From contig NZ_JAJIRO010000004.1 of the NCBI RefSeq assembly GCF_025717535.1, positions 372,001 through 436,000 on the forward strand: a stretch of 64,000 nt of DNA, read 5' to 3'. Position numbers and translations under genes: made by a program. Below, piece by piece: positions 1-8,649 of this stretch (the first letter of the stretch is position 1; every line of letters begins with the position of its first letter). The notes beneath the pieces are model-generated. The model made no database searches, was not told where the DNA came from, and saw only the letters and a list, made by a program, of their open reading frames with translations. Origin of the DNA: Paucibacter sp. Y2R2-4 (lineage in GTDB: Bacteria > Pseudomonadota > Gammaproteobacteria > Burkholderiales > Burkholderiaceae_C).

Positions 1-645
1 CGGGCTGTAAGCCACAAAGGCAAGGCCCAAAGCCGCCGTAGCCGGCAGCATCTGCGCTTCGGCGCCGCGCTCCCAGAGCGAATACTCGCTTTGCAAGGCC
101 GCCACCGGATGCACCGCATGGGCTCGCTGCAAAGTCTCCAAGCTGACCTCGGACAAGCCGATGGCGCCAATCTTGCCTTCGGCCTTCAGGCCCGCCAAGG
201 TCTGCATCACCACTTCAATCGGCACCGTCGGATCACGTCGATGCACGTAGTACAGGCCGATTTGCTCCAGCCCCAAGCGCTTCAACGAGGCCTCACAAGC
301 ACTGCGGATATAAGCCGGCGAATTGTCGATATCGCGCTCATAGCGACCGGGCTGGCGTTTGATGCCGAACTTGCTGGCCACCACCAACTCGGCTCGCTGG
401 GCCGGTGAGAGCTGGGCCAAGAAGCGCCCCAGCAATTGCTCGTTATGGCCCAGGCCATAGGTATCCGCGGTGTCGAAATGACGCTGGCCCAAATCAAAAG
501 CGGCCTGCAAAGTGGCGAGTGACTCGGCATCATCGACCTCGCCGTAAAACTCGCTCATGCCCATCAAGCCCAGGCCTAGGGCAGAGACGGCCTTGCCGGC
601 CAGAGGACGATGGGGGCTCATTGAAGTGCTTTGATCCATATTCAT
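1..645 (-). CDS. Aldo/keto reductase, C-terminus cut by window edge
   Basis: About 215 N-terminal residues of an NADPH-dependent aldo/keto reductase, a cytoplasmic TIM-barrel enzyme reducing aldehydes or ketones. Visible family marks are the early GLGLMGMSEFYG segment, FDTADTYG with the catalytic Asp and Tyr, a later VASKFG with the catalytic Lys, and YYVHRRDP with the His of the tetrad. This pattern is typical of the AKR11/13-like bacterial enzymes that reduce small carbonyls. The start at 645 has AGGAGCA directly before ATG; a second ATG lies two codons downstream. The open frame runs off position 1, so the end is missing because of the window, not because of a mutation. It is followed at its 5' side by the phzF-like gene on the same strand, 26 bases away, so the two may be co-transcribed. 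The substrate cannot be read from sequence. Confidence 0.9.
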   Translation of the reverse strand, partial: MNMDQSTSMSPHRPLAGKAVSALGLGLMGMSEFYGEVDDAESLATLQAAFDLGQRHFDTADTYGLGHNEQLLGRFLAQLSPAQRAELVVASKFGIKRQPGRYERDIDNSPAYIRSACEASLKRLGLEQIGLYYVHRRDPTVPIEVVMQTLAGLKAEGKIGAIGLSEVSLETLQRAHAVHPVAALQSEYSLWERGAEAQMLPATAALGLAFVAYSP

Positions 646-671
646 TGCTCCTGGTTTTGCGTGCTTGAGCT

Positions 672-1508
672 TCAGGCCGCCATCACTCGCGCATGGCCGG
701 AGACACGAATCGAACTGCCCGCCGCAGGCGAAATCTCGGCACGCAACAAGGAGCGCATGCCCATGTCTTCGCCTTGCACGATGTCGATCGCGCCGCCATG
801 CGGCCACGCCAGATCGCGCAGATAGCCGGCAAAGGCGGCGGTGGCGGCACCGGTGGCCGGGTCTTCCAGCACACCGCCGCCGGCAAAGGCATTGCGCGTG
901 TGAAAACGTTGCGGGGTTTCGGCATAGGCCAGCAAGATGGTGGTCAGACCCGCCGCGCGCATCAGGGCTCGGCCGGCATCCAGCTCGTAGTGCATGGCGG
1001 CCAACTGGGCTCGCGACTTGAGCGCCAACACCAAATGATCGGCACCGCCATGCGCCAAGCCCGGTGGCAAGCGCTCGTCCAGATCGGTTTCGCTGAGTCC
1101 AAACAAAGCCAAAGCAGCGGCCAACAAGCCCGGCTCGGCCGGCGCACTGCGGGTCGGGGGCGATTGCAGGGCGGCGCTGATCAAGTCGCCCTCGCGGCGG
1201 CCCTCCACGCTGATCTGCGCCGCATTCAAGACCAAGGGGAAGACGCCATTGCCTTGCTGCAGCGCCAGCGCGGCGCCGAGAGCGATGGTGGCATGGCCGC
1301 AAAACGGCACTTCGTTCTCAGGCGAAAAATAACGCACCCGCCAGGCGGCACCCTGCGGCATGGCGAAGACCGTTTCGGAGAAGCCCAAGTCGGCGGCGAT
1401 GCGCTGCATCTCGGCCGCGCTCGGGTGCTGCTCGGCAATCCAGACACCGGCCGGGTTGCCGCCGATATTGCCGTCGGAAAAGGCCGCTATTTTCAAAACA
1501 GAGTTCAT
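672..1508 (-). CDS. PhzF family isomerase/epimerase-like protein
   Basis: 278 residues matching the PhzF fold (diaminopimelate-epimerase-like two-lobe barrel). Visible family features are the N-terminal GNPAGVW segment, the glutamate region LGFSETVFA, the FCGHATIALG motif around residue 70, and the C-terminal GVLEDPATGAAT loop. PhzF in phenazine producers isomerises a dihydro-anthranilate intermediate, but most PhzF homologues outside phenazine clusters have unknown substrates, and no other phenazine gene is present here. The open frame extends upstream to 2009 in antisense to the LysR gene, but that extension is not protein-like, so the ATG at 1508 is chosen. It is divergent from the LysR gene at 1620, which is a plausible regulator. 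The call of family is firm; the function is open. Confidence 0.88.
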   Translation of the reverse strand: MNSVLKIAAFSDGNIGGNPAGVWIAEQHPSAAEMQRIAADLGFSETVFAMPQGAAWRVRYFSPENEVPFCGHATIALGAALALQQGNGVFPLVLNAAQISVEGRREGDLISAALQSPPTRSAPAEPGLLAAALALFGLSETDLDERLPPGLAHGGADHLVLALKSRAQLAAMHYELDAGRALMRAAGLTTILLAYAETPQRFHTRNAFAGGGVLEDPATGAATAAFAGYLRDLAWPHGGAIDIVQGEDMGMRSLLRAEISPAAGSSIRVSGHARVMAA

Positions 1509-1619
1509 CGCTTCAGATCCAGCTGCAATTGAGAGTGCATGCATCTTGCAGCACGACGCCCACCCCCACCAGCCTCGCAGCGGCACACGGGCTGTGCAGT
1601 CCTGCTTAACAATGCAGGC

Positions 1620-2528
1620 ATGGCCGAACCCGACTTTCAACTCTTGCGCATCTTCTTTGCCGTGGCCGAGGCGCGCAGTTATCGGCGTGCCGCGCTCACG
1701 TTGGGCCTGAGCCCCTCGGCCGTCAGCCAGGCCATGCGCCGGCTGGAGGCCCAGCTCGGCATCGCCCTGTTGAACCGCAGCACCCGCAGCGTGGCGCTGA
1801 CCGCCGCCGGCCAGCGCCTGTTGGACGAGGCCGGGCCCGCCTTGCAAAGCCTCAGCCAGACCTTTGCCGGCCTGGGCGAGCTCAGGGCCGAGGTCAGCGG
1901 CGCCTTGCGCCTGTCGGTACCGCGCAGCGCCGCGCGGCTCTGTTTGATGCCACTGCTGGCCCGCTTCAACAAACAGCATCCGCAGGTGCAAGTGGAGCTG
2001 AGCACGCAAGACGGCCTGGTCGATATCGTGGAGCTTGGCTTTGATGCCGGCGTGCGCTTCACCGAACGGTTACCGGCCGATATGGTGGCCCTGCCGCTGG
2101 GACCGGCGCAGCGCTTTATCGTCGTCGGCAGCCCAGAGCTGCTGCAGCATCGCGAGGCGCCGCAGCAGCCCGCGGCCTTGAGTGCCTGGCCCTGCATACG
2201 GCAACGCTTCGCCAGCGGCGCACTGTTCCGCTGGGCCTTTGCCGAACCGGGCAGCGGCCAAGCGGTGGAGATAGAGGTCAGCGGGCCCCTGACCGTGGAC
2301 GATCAAAGTGTGGCCCTGACAGCGGCCTTGGACGGCCTGGGCTTGGCCTATGTTTACGAGACGGCCGCGCAAGAAGGCTTGCGCAGCGGCCGCCTGCAAC
2401 AAGTGCTGCCCGAGTGGACAGCGCCAGGCACCGGCTTTGCCCTCTACTACCCCGGCCGCCGGCAGGCCAGCCCGGCCTTGCGAGCGCTGATCACCTGCAT
2501 CCAAAGCGCCCCGCAAAGCTCTGTCTAG
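1620..2528 (+). CDS. LysR-family transcriptional regulator
   Basis: 302 residues. Residues 3-62 form the LysR winged helix-turn-helix (FQLLRIFFAVAEARSYRRAA then LSPSAVSQAMRRLEAQLG and a STRSVALTAAG wing), followed by a two-lobed effector domain. The extended frame would start at 1539, but the 27 extra residues are Pro/Arg-rich and the LysR domain normally begins within the first few residues, so ATG 1620 is chosen; no strong ribosome site is visible before it. It is divergent from the phzF-like gene with a 111-base spacer, the usual arrangement for a LysR regulator of its neighbour. The inducer is unknown. Confidence 0.9.
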   Translation: MAEPDFQLLRIFFAVAEARSYRRAALTLGLSPSAVSQAMRRLEAQLGIALLNRSTRSVALTAAGQRLLDEAGPALQSLSQTFAGLGELRAEVSGALRLSVPRSAARLCLMPLLARFNKQHPQVQVELSTQDGLVDIVELGFDAGVRFTERLPADMVALPLGPAQRFIVVGSPELLQHREAPQQPAALSAWPCIRQRFASGALFRWAFAEPGSGQAVEIEVSGPLTVDDQSVALTAALDGLGLAYVYETAAQEGLRSGRLQQVLPEWTAPGTGFALYYPGRRQASPALRALITCIQSAPQSSV

Positions 2529-2642
2529 CGCGCTGTTGGAGGCAAGTCAAAGCTCCCCCAATAGGGAGACTCGCCGGCCTCCCGTTGCGCTGAGGCCGCG
2601 TGCTAGCATTTATTTTTCCATTCACTTGGGGTGCTCTTCTCG

Positions 2643-3836
2643 ATGCTTGCTCGCTCTTTCTTGCGCTTCGCTGCTCAGCCCGGTTTGCAGTTGGCCCGCG
2701 GTCTGACCCTGTCCCTCTGCCTTGGTTTCTTGGGCACTGCGGTGCGGGCCGAGCCCGGCGGCGACCACCCAGAAGTCCCCCGCTACCCAGGTGCCGTCAT
2801 GAAGGCCTATGACTTGAAGGACTACGAAGAAGCGCAGCTTTTTCTGAGCCGCCCGGTCCTTCGTGGCAGTGAGTACACGGCAGACAAGCTTTTGCCCCTG
2901 GAAGGCCGGGTCACCTTCATCCGCTACGAGATGTCCAACACGGTGTCGGCTCTGCAGATTTTTCGCAATTACCAATCGGTCTTGCGGCGCAGCGGCTTCA
3001 AAGAACTGTTCAGCTGCGACCGCCCCTGTTCCACCTACAACCTGAGCAATCTGCGCAAGACCATGAAGTTGGAGCGCGTCAGCCTGAGTGGTGACACCGA
3101 CAACCAGTACCTGGCGGCGCAACGTGGCAACACCTATGTCTCGCTGTGGGTGAATGTCTACGGCGGCGACCCTCAGGCTTGGCTGACCGTGGTGGAAAAA
3201 GGCAGCCTGGACACCGAGTTGATGGCGGTCAGCGGCGACAGCCCCATGGCGCGCGCCCTCAGTGAACAAGGTCGGGTGGATGTATACGGCTTCCAGTTCG
3301 ACACCGGCAAATCGCAACTGAAGCCCGAGTCTCAGAGCAGCTTGAAGGAACTGGGTCGAGTCTTGCAAGACAACCCCCAGCTGAAAATCGCGCTGGTGGG
3401 TCACACCGATGATGTGGGCGGCCCCGAAGCCAATTTGAAACTGTCCGAGGCGCGGGCACGCGCGGTCGCTGAAGCCCTCTCCGTTTCAGCCGGCATTGCC
3501 GCCGAGCGACTCAGCAGCCGCGGCGCGGGCCAAAGCCAGCCGGTGGCTGCCAATAGCGATGAGACCGGACGCGCCAAGAATCGCCGCGTCGAGATCATTG
3601 CCAGCGTGCCCAATGGGGCCACGGCGAACACGGCTTTTGGCGCGGTCGGCGCCAATACAAACGCTCGTCCGAGCGCTTCGGCCAACCCAAGTGCCGCGCG
3701 TCCTGCGCCTGGCGCTCCCAGCGCCAGCAAAGCCGAGCCCGCCAAACCGGTCGCGGAAGAAGCCAACAGCGCCATCGACTCAGCCAACAAGTTGCTGGAC
3801 ACCGCCAACAAGCTGCGCGGCCTGTTTGGCCGCTGA
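2643..3836 (+). CDS. OmpA-type envelope protein with DUF4892-like N-terminal domain
   Basis: 397 residues. A Sec signal peptide (hydrophobic stretch to about residue 35, cleavage near VRAEP) is followed by a DUF4892-like domain (about 40-190; YPGAVMKAYD, FRNYQSVLRRSGFKELFSC), then an OmpA peptidoglycan-binding domain (about 215-325) with FDTGKSQLKPES, the VGHTDDVGG motif and the LSEARARAVAEAL helix. The tail is Ala/Pro-rich and ends in two related amphipathic segments (SANKLLD, TANKLRG). Likely role: a periplasmic or outer-membrane protein anchored to the cell wall. GTG at 2631 in the same frame is an alternative start, but ATG 2643 lies about 11 bases after a GGGG tract and gives a cleaner signal peptide. 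It is convergent with psd, 20 bases away. Confidence 0.85.
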   Translation: MLARSFLRFAAQPGLQLARGLTLSLCLGFLGTAVRAEPGGDHPEVPRYPGAVMKAYDLKDYEEAQLFLSRPVLRGSEYTADKLLPLEGRVTFIRYEMSNTVSALQIFRNYQSVLRRSGFKELFSCDRPCSTYNLSNLRKTMKLERVSLSGDTDNQYLAAQRGNTYVSLWVNVYGGDPQAWLTVVEKGSLDTELMAVSGDSPMARALSEQGRVDVYGFQFDTGKSQLKPESQSSLKELGRVLQDNPQLKIALVGHTDDVGGPEANLKLSEARARAVAEALSVSAGIAAERLSSRGAGQSQPVAANSDETGRAKNRRVEIIASVPNGATANTAFGAVGANTNARPSASANPSAARPAPGAPSASKAEPAKPVAEEANSAIDSANKLLDTANKLRGLFGR

Positions 3837-3856
3837 GTCGTCCTGAGTAGGTGAAC

Positions 3857-4717
3857 TCAGCGAGTGGCCATGGCCTCGCCGAGTTTCACCGCGCTGCCGG
3901 GACGGCCCAGGTCTTCACCCGTCCAAGCCGGATTGAAGGCCCATGGGCCCTTGGGGAAGAGCATCACCACGGTGGAGCCGAGTAAGAAGCGGCCCATCTC
4001 CTCGCCCTTCTTCAGCTTCACCGCATCACCCTCATAACGCCACTCGCGCACGGTGCCGGGGCGCGGCGGGTTCACCACCCCATGCCAGGCGGTGGACATG
4101 CTGCCCACGATGGTGGCCCCCACCAGCACCAGCACCCAAGGGCCATGAATGCCCTCGAACACGCAGACCACCCGCTCGTTGCGGGCGAACAAGCCCGGCA
4201 CGCCACGCGCCGTGACCGGGTTGACCGAGAACAAATCGCCCGGCACATGGATCATGCGCGTCAAGCGGCCCGCGGCCGGCATATGAATGCGGTGGTAGTC
4301 GCGCGGGCTCAAGTAGATATTGGCGAAAACGCCGTCCTTGAACTGCGCGGCCAGCTCGGCATCGCCGCCCACCAAGGCGGTGGTGCTGAAGCTGTGGCCC
4401 TTGGCCTGAAAAATTTGATCGCCCTGGATGGCGCCAAACTGGCTGATGCGGCCGTCCACCGGGCAGATCAGCTCGGCATCGGCCAGCGGCCTTGCGCCGG
4501 GCTTCAGGGCGCGGGTGAAGAACTCATTGAAGGTCGGGTAGGCGGTGATGTCCGAATTGGCCGCCTCGGCCATGTTCACGTCGTACCGCGCCACAAAGCG
4601 GCGAATGATGCCGGTGGTGATGCTGCCCATGCGTGCCGAGGCTACAAGGCCCGCGAAGCGCGTCAACGCTTGTTTTGGGGCCAGGTATTGCAAGAGCACG
4701 GCAAGGCGATCAGACAC
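3857..4717 (-). CDS. psd: Phosphatidylserine decarboxylase proenzyme
   Basis: 286 residues, a normal length for the bacterial type. The enzyme decarboxylates phosphatidylserine to phosphatidylethanolamine at the inner membrane. The self-cleavage motif LGST is at residues 246-249, so Ser248 would become the pyruvoyl group of the small alpha chain. The Asp of CPVDGR (Asp88) and the His of YHRIH (His145) complete the Asp-His-Ser set used for autocleavage. TFNEFFTRALKPGARP near residue 62 is also a family hallmark. It stands alone, convergent with the OmpA-type gene. No phosphatidylserine synthase gene lies in the window. Confidence 0.97.
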   Translation of the reverse strand: MSDRLAVLLQYLAPKQALTRFAGLVASARMGSITTGIIRRFVARYDVNMAEAANSDITAYPTFNEFFTRALKPGARPLADAELICPVDGRISQFGAIQGDQIFQAKGHSFSTTALVGGDAELAAQFKDGVFANIYLSPRDYHRIHMPAAGRLTRMIHVPGDLFSVNPVTARGVPGLFARNERVVCVFEGIHGPWVLVLVGATIVGSMSTAWHGVVNPPRPGTVREWRYEGDAVKLKKGEEMGRFLLGSTVVMLFPKGPWAFNPAWTGEDLGRPGSAVKLGEAMATR

Positions 4718-4791
4718 GACTAAATCCTTTGTTAAGCCCTGAGATCAGGGGCCGCGATTGTAGCGAGCAGTCCCCCAAACCCATCAGCCTC

Positions 4792-5424
4792 TCATGCGGC
4801 GCCCGAGCGCGCCCGCAGCTCCCGCAAGAGCGGCAGGAGGTCCTCATCCGGCCGCGCAGCCAGCTTGCGGTACTCGCGGCCGCCGTCGCTGCGGCCCAGC
4901 AGCTTCATATTCACCAACTCGCGGCGCAGCGTGCAATGGTCACCAAAGCCGTGGTGGGCGTTGAGGATTTCATTGACCTCGGGCTCGGTGTAAGGGCGCC
5001 GGCTGTCGAAGTGAATCCACAAGCCCCACAAGGCATAGCGCTGCACCTGATGGCGGCTGGGCCAGCGGGCCAGGCGGCCTTGGGCATCGAACTGACGCAG
5101 CGCCCGGTCGGCCAGCTCGCTCATCTCGGGATGGCGCGGGCCGCGCGCAGGCGGCGCATGCTTGGGGCTGAGCTTGCTGGGCGCGGGCGATTCAATCGGC
5201 GCCTGCGTCTCGGCAGCCGCCTTCAAGGCCTGAAAGTTGCGGTGGCCGGCGGCACGGGCCAGCATGTTCAAGAGGCTCAGATGGCTGGGCACCTGAATGG
5301 GCACTTCGGCGCGGGCATGCGGCTTTTCATCAGCCTCGTCGAAGGAGGACTGCAGCTGGCTGCGCAGGGCTTTGGCAAAGGTCGAGAGGTCTTCGACCCT
5401 CAATGGGATCAATTCACGAGGCAT
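4792..5424 (-). CDS. DUF2087 domain protein
   Basis: 210 residues. The C-terminal third (about 115-200) carries the DUF2087 signature: ALWGLWIHF, a YTEPEVNEIL segment, HHGFGDHCTLRRELV, then LGRSDGGREYRKL. This small fold is found alone or fused to HTH domains and is thought to be DNA-binding or regulatory; no biochemical role is firmly known. The N-terminal part (1-60) has a helical segment, LSLLNMLARAAGHRNFQALKA, seen in related proteins. A Pro/Ala-rich linker separates the halves. No signal peptide. The upstream spacer faces the cysteine desulfurase fusion gene, with no evident functional link. Confidence 0.8.
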   Translation of the reverse strand: MPRELIPLRVEDLSTFAKALRSQLQSSFDEADEKPHARAEVPIQVPSHLSLLNMLARAAGHRNFQALKAAAETQAPIESPAPSKLSPKHAPPARGPRHPEMSELADRALRQFDAQGRLARWPSRHQVQRYALWGLWIHFDSRRPYTEPEVNEILNAHHGFGDHCTLRRELVNMKLLGRSDGGREYRKLAARPDEDLLPLLRELRARSGAA

Positions 5425-5747
5425 GGTTGAGCGTTCTCCACATCACACGTGTGCCCTTCAACCCACTGAGCGAAACAAGTGGGTGCTGGTGCTTGCCGGC
5501 TTCCAGCTGGGCACGCGCACAAAGCGGGCTCAGCCTGATGATGATGAAGACCATCATCGAAACATACAAAAGATCGATTGCCTGGCAGGTTTAGCTCGCG
5601 ACTCGTGCCGCGCGGCAAGGCCTGGGTGTTCTGCCGACCCTGGCCCCGCAGTATATGGGCTCTGAAAGGGGGCTCAAAATCGGCGCGCAGTTACGATTGC
5701 GGCTGTACACGCCCTCTTCGCCAGGCCCACAAGGCCCGCCCCCAGCC
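5425..5747. other. Divergent intergenic region with two small inverted repeats
   Basis: About 320 bases between the DUF2087 gene and the cysteine desulfurase fusion. Two short inverted repeats are visible: ACCCACT at 5461-5467 with AGTGGGT at 5478-5484, and GATGATG at 5540-5546 with CATCATC at 5552-5558. Open frames here lack protein-like composition. In-frame codons upstream of 5748 could extend the fusion protein to 5655, but the N-terminus at 5748 matches the family. Presumably holds both promoters. Confidence 0.4.
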
Positions 5748-7793
5748 ATGGAAATCTATCTCGACGCCAACGCCACCACGCCGGTGCTGCCCCAAGCCAA
5801 GGCAGCCGCCATTCAGGCCATGGTGGAGGACTATGGCAACCCCAGCAGCGTGCACAGCACCGGCCTGAAAGCCAAGGCCTTGATCGACGGCGTGCGTGCG
5901 CGTGCGCAAAGACTGCTGGACACCGGCGACGGCGCCCTGCTCTTCACCAGCGGCGCGACCGAGGGCATACAAACCGCCGTGCTGTCGGCACTCAGCGCCC
6001 TGCGCGGCAATTTGAATGCCGACTATTTGCTCTACGGCGCCACCGAACACAAGGCAGTGCCAGAGGCGCTGAAACACTGGAACGCGGTGCTGGGCCTGGG
6101 CCTGCAGATTCTGGCGATACCGGTCGACGCCCAAGGCCGTCATGACTTGGAGTTTTTGCGCCGCCATGCGCCGCGCGCCGGCCTGGTCTGCACCATGGCG
6201 GCCAATAACGAAACCGGCATCGTCAGCGACTTGGCCGGCATTGAAGCAGCCTTGGGCGACAGCGCCTGCTACTGGCTGGTGGACGGCGTGCAAGCCCTGG
6301 GCAAGCTGTCTTTGAAGCTGCGCAGCAGCCGCATCGATTACGCGCCCTTCTCCGGCCACAAGCTCTATGCGCCCAAAGGCATTGGCCTGCTCTATGTGCG
6401 CGCCGGTGCGCCCTTCACGCCGCTGATGGCCGGCGGCGGGCAAGAAGGCGCGCTGCGCTCGGGCACCGAGAACATGTCGGGCATTGCCGCGCTGGGCGCG
6501 GTCTTGGCCGCGCTGGAAGACGGGCAGACGCTGCGCGACTCGGCCACGATGCAGGGCTTTCGCCAGCGCCTGGCCGATGCCTTGTGCGAAGCCTTCCCCG
6601 GCTTGGTGTTCAACGCCCCCTTGGACGTGAGCCTGCCCACCACCTTGAACTTTGCGGTGCCGGGCCTGAGCTCGCGCCTGCTGCAAGACTTGTTCGACGC
6701 GGCCGATGTGCGGGTCAGCGGCGGCTCGGCCTGCAGCGCCGCCAAGGCCGCACCCAGCTTTGTGCTGCAAGCCATGGGCCTGCCGGACTGGCAAGCGGCC
6801 GGCGCGGTGCGCCTGTCCATCGGGCCGGCGGTGGACGAAGCCTTCATCGATGAAGCCTGCGCCCGCATCCGTGCCTGCGGCGAATCGCTGCGCCGCCATT
6901 GCCTGAGCCCCGCCGACAATCTGCCCACCCTGGGCGAAGGCATCACCCGCTTCATGCATGACGGCGCCTGCTGCTATCTACTGGCCGACAGCGCCAGCCG
7001 CCGCTGCGTGCTGATCGACCCGCGCCCCGAGCAGGTGGACCGTTTGGTCCAGGCCCTGCATTGCCAAGACTACCCAGTGCTGGCCATCCTCAGCAGCAGC
7101 GGCGAGGCCGAGCACGCCGAGGCCCGCGGCTTGTTGATGGACTTGCTGAACGCCCCGCTGCGCCCAACAGTCGCGGTGGACGCTTTGGGCTGGCCCAACG
7201 GACAAGAGGCGCTGCACCTGGGTGAACGCCGGCTGCTGCGCAAACCCTGTACCCAGGGTCAGGTCTTGCTGCTGAACGCCCCCCAAGCGCCTGACACGAG
7301 CGCGATTGCCTTCACAGGCATGCTCGACGCGCAAGCACTGCGGGCGCTCGCGCTGCCGCTGGCAGCCTCCTGCTTCCTGGCCCCCGGCCGTGATGAGGCG
7401 CAGCAAGTCGTGCTGGGCTTGGCCGAGGCCGCCGACACCCCGCATCTGCTGACTGGCGCGCAACTGCAGAGCTTCATCAAACAGCATCCGAACGCCTTGC
7501 TGGTCGATGTGCGCGAGCCTTTTGAGCAGTTCCTGAGCCAAACGCCCGAACTGGCGGGCGCGCAAATGCAGGCCGTGGCCTTGTCGCGTTTGATGAATGC
7601 GCTGCCGGAATGGCTGGATGAGCCCGGCCGACCCTTGCTGTTCTTCTGCCGCAGCGGCAATCGCAGCCGCCAAGCGGCGCAAGCCCTCACCCGCCTGGGC
7701 CACCCGAATGCCTGGACGCTGAACGGCGGCCTGGCGCTCATGCCAAGTTTCAGCGCCAAGGCGCCCGCTGCCGACCCTGCGCTTTATGTCTGA
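5748..7793 (+). CDS. Cysteine desulfurase fused to a degenerate metallo-beta-lactamase-like domain and a rhodanese domain
   Basis: 681 residues, far longer than a normal NifS/IscS (about 390-400). Residues 1-395 are a class V aminotransferase-fold cysteine desulfurase: it opens with YLDANATTP, has the PLP lysine in SGHK (Lys205) and the persulfide-forming cysteine in SGGSACS (Cys329). Residues about 415-580 resemble a metallo-beta-lactamase of the persulfide dioxygenase type but the metal motif is lost (Ser451, Glu453, Glu455, His456 in place of H-x-H-x-D-H). Residues about 590-675 are a rhodanese with the active loop CRSGNRS (Cys634). The logical role is moving cysteine-derived sulfur from Cys329 to Cys634 within one polypeptide. 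Its stop overlaps the trhO start by 8 bases, so the genes are translationally coupled. The start at 5748 matches the family N-terminus. Confidence 0.88.
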   Translation: MEIYLDANATTPVLPQAKAAAIQAMVEDYGNPSSVHSTGLKAKALIDGVRARAQRLLDTGDGALLFTSGATEGIQTAVLSALSALRGNLNADYLLYGATEHKAVPEALKHWNAVLGLGLQILAIPVDAQGRHDLEFLRRHAPRAGLVCTMAANNETGIVSDLAGIEAALGDSACYWLVDGVQALGKLSLKLRSSRIDYAPFSGHKLYAPKGIGLLYVRAGAPFTPLMAGGGQEGALRSGTENMSGIAALGAVLAALEDGQTLRDSATMQGFRQRLADALCEAFPGLVFNAPLDVSLPTTLNFAVPGLSSRLLQDLFDAADVRVSGGSACSAAKAAPSFVLQAMGLPDWQAAGAVRLSIGPAVDEAFIDEACARIRACGESLRRHCLSPADNLPTLGEGITRFMHDGACCYLLADSASRRCVLIDPRPEQVDRLVQALHCQDYPVLAILSSSGEAEHAEARGLLMDLLNAPLRPTVAVDALGWPNGQEALHLGERRLLRKPCTQGQVLLLNAPQAPDTSAIAFTGMLDAQALRALALPLAASCFLAPGRDEAQQVVLGLAEAADTPHLLTGAQLQSFIKQHPNALLVDVREPFEQFLSQTPELAGAQMQAVALSRLMNALPEWLDEPGRPLLFFCRSGNRSRQAAQALTRLGHPNAWTLNGGLALMPSFSAKAPAADPALYV

Positions 7794-8646
7794 GATTGCG
7801 TCCCCCATGAGCGCCGAAGCCCACGTCCATTCATCGTTCTACAAATTCGTCTCGGTGGCCGACCCCGAGGCGGTGGCCGCGCGCCTGCGAGAGCTGAGCT
7901 TGCCCAGTACCGGCATTGGCGGCAATATCTTGGTGGCCCTTGAGGGCATCAGCGGCGCCATTGCCGCGCCGGCGGCCGCGCTGGCCGCCTTCGAAGCGGC
8001 GCTGCAGCAAGACCCGCTGTTTGCGGGCGCATTCAGCGATATGGTGTTCAAACACAGCGCCTGCGCCACCCAGCCCTTCACCTTGATCAAGGTGCATTGC
8101 AAGCCCGAGATCGTGGCCTTTGGCGTGCCCGGTGTCTCCGGCCTGCCCGACCCGAGCAAGCCCAACACGCATGTCTCGCCGCAAACCTGGCGCGAGCTGA
8201 TCAAGCAGCCCGATGTGCTGGTGATCGACAACCGCAACAGCTTTGAATACAAGCTGGGACACTTTGAAGGCGCCATCGACCCGCAGGTGGCGCATTTCCG
8301 CGACTTCCCGGCCTATGTGGCCGAGCATGCCGATCAATGGAAGCGCAGCGGCAAGCGTATCGCCATGTACTGCACCGGCGGCATCCGCTGCGAAAAAACC
8401 AGCGCCTGGATGCAAGACCAGGGCCTGGATGTCTACCAACTCGACGGCGGCATCGTCAGCTACTTCGAGGCCTTGCCCGATGCAGCGGCGGACTGGAAGG
8501 GCGAATGCTTTGTCTTCGACAAGCGCATCGCCATCGACACCCATTTGCAAGAAACGCCCACCACCGCCGAAGAGGTCTACGGCGCCGACCCGGCCGACGC
8601 CTGGCGTCTGGCTCGGGCCCGACGCTTGGACCCTAAAGGCAAATAG
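7786..8646 (+). CDS. trhO: tRNA uridine(34) hydroxylase (rhodanese family, TrhO/YceA)
   Basis: 286 residues. TrhO proteins perform oxygen-dependent hydroxylation of uridine 34 in certain tRNAs on the way to 5-methoxy or carboxymethoxy uridine. An N-terminal acylphosphatase-like domain (FYKFVSVADPE, GGNILVALEGISGAI) precedes a rhodanese domain with VLVIDNRNSFEYKLGHFEGA and the active loop CTGGIRCEK (Cys196, Cys202), then DGGIVSYFE, all diagnostic of this family. The start overlaps the upstream fusion gene by 8 bases; a second in-frame ATG at 7807 is possible. Its stop is only 3 bases from the stop of the convergent M13 peptidase gene. Coupling to a sulfur-transfer enzyme is notable because the known reaction uses no sulfur. 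Confidence 0.95.
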   Translation: MSEIASPMSAEAHVHSSFYKFVSVADPEAVAARLRELSLPSTGIGGNILVALEGISGAIAAPAAALAAFEAALQQDPLFAGAFSDMVFKHSACATQPFTLIKVHCKPEIVAFGVPGVSGLPDPSKPNTHVSPQTWRELIKQPDVLVIDNRNSFEYKLGHFEGAIDPQVAHFRDFPAYVAEHADQWKRSGKRIAMYCTGGIRCEKTSAWMQDQGLDVYQLDGGIVSYFEALPDAAADWKGECFVFDKRIAIDTHLQETPTTAEEVYGADPADAWRLARARRLDPKGK

Positions 8647-8649
8647 CCA

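Noticed and set aside
700-720. tRNA T-loop-like GAATCGAACTG
   Set aside because: It lies inside the phzF-like coding sequence and has no acceptor or anticodon stems around it.
672-2009. A 445-residue minus-strand protein
   Set aside because: Only the 278 residues from 1508 match PhzF; the N-terminal part is the antisense of the LysR gene.
3843-3860. Small hairpin CTGAGT/ACTCAG between convergent genes
   Set aside because: Only six pairs, no T-run, and it overlaps the psd stop codon; could be chance.
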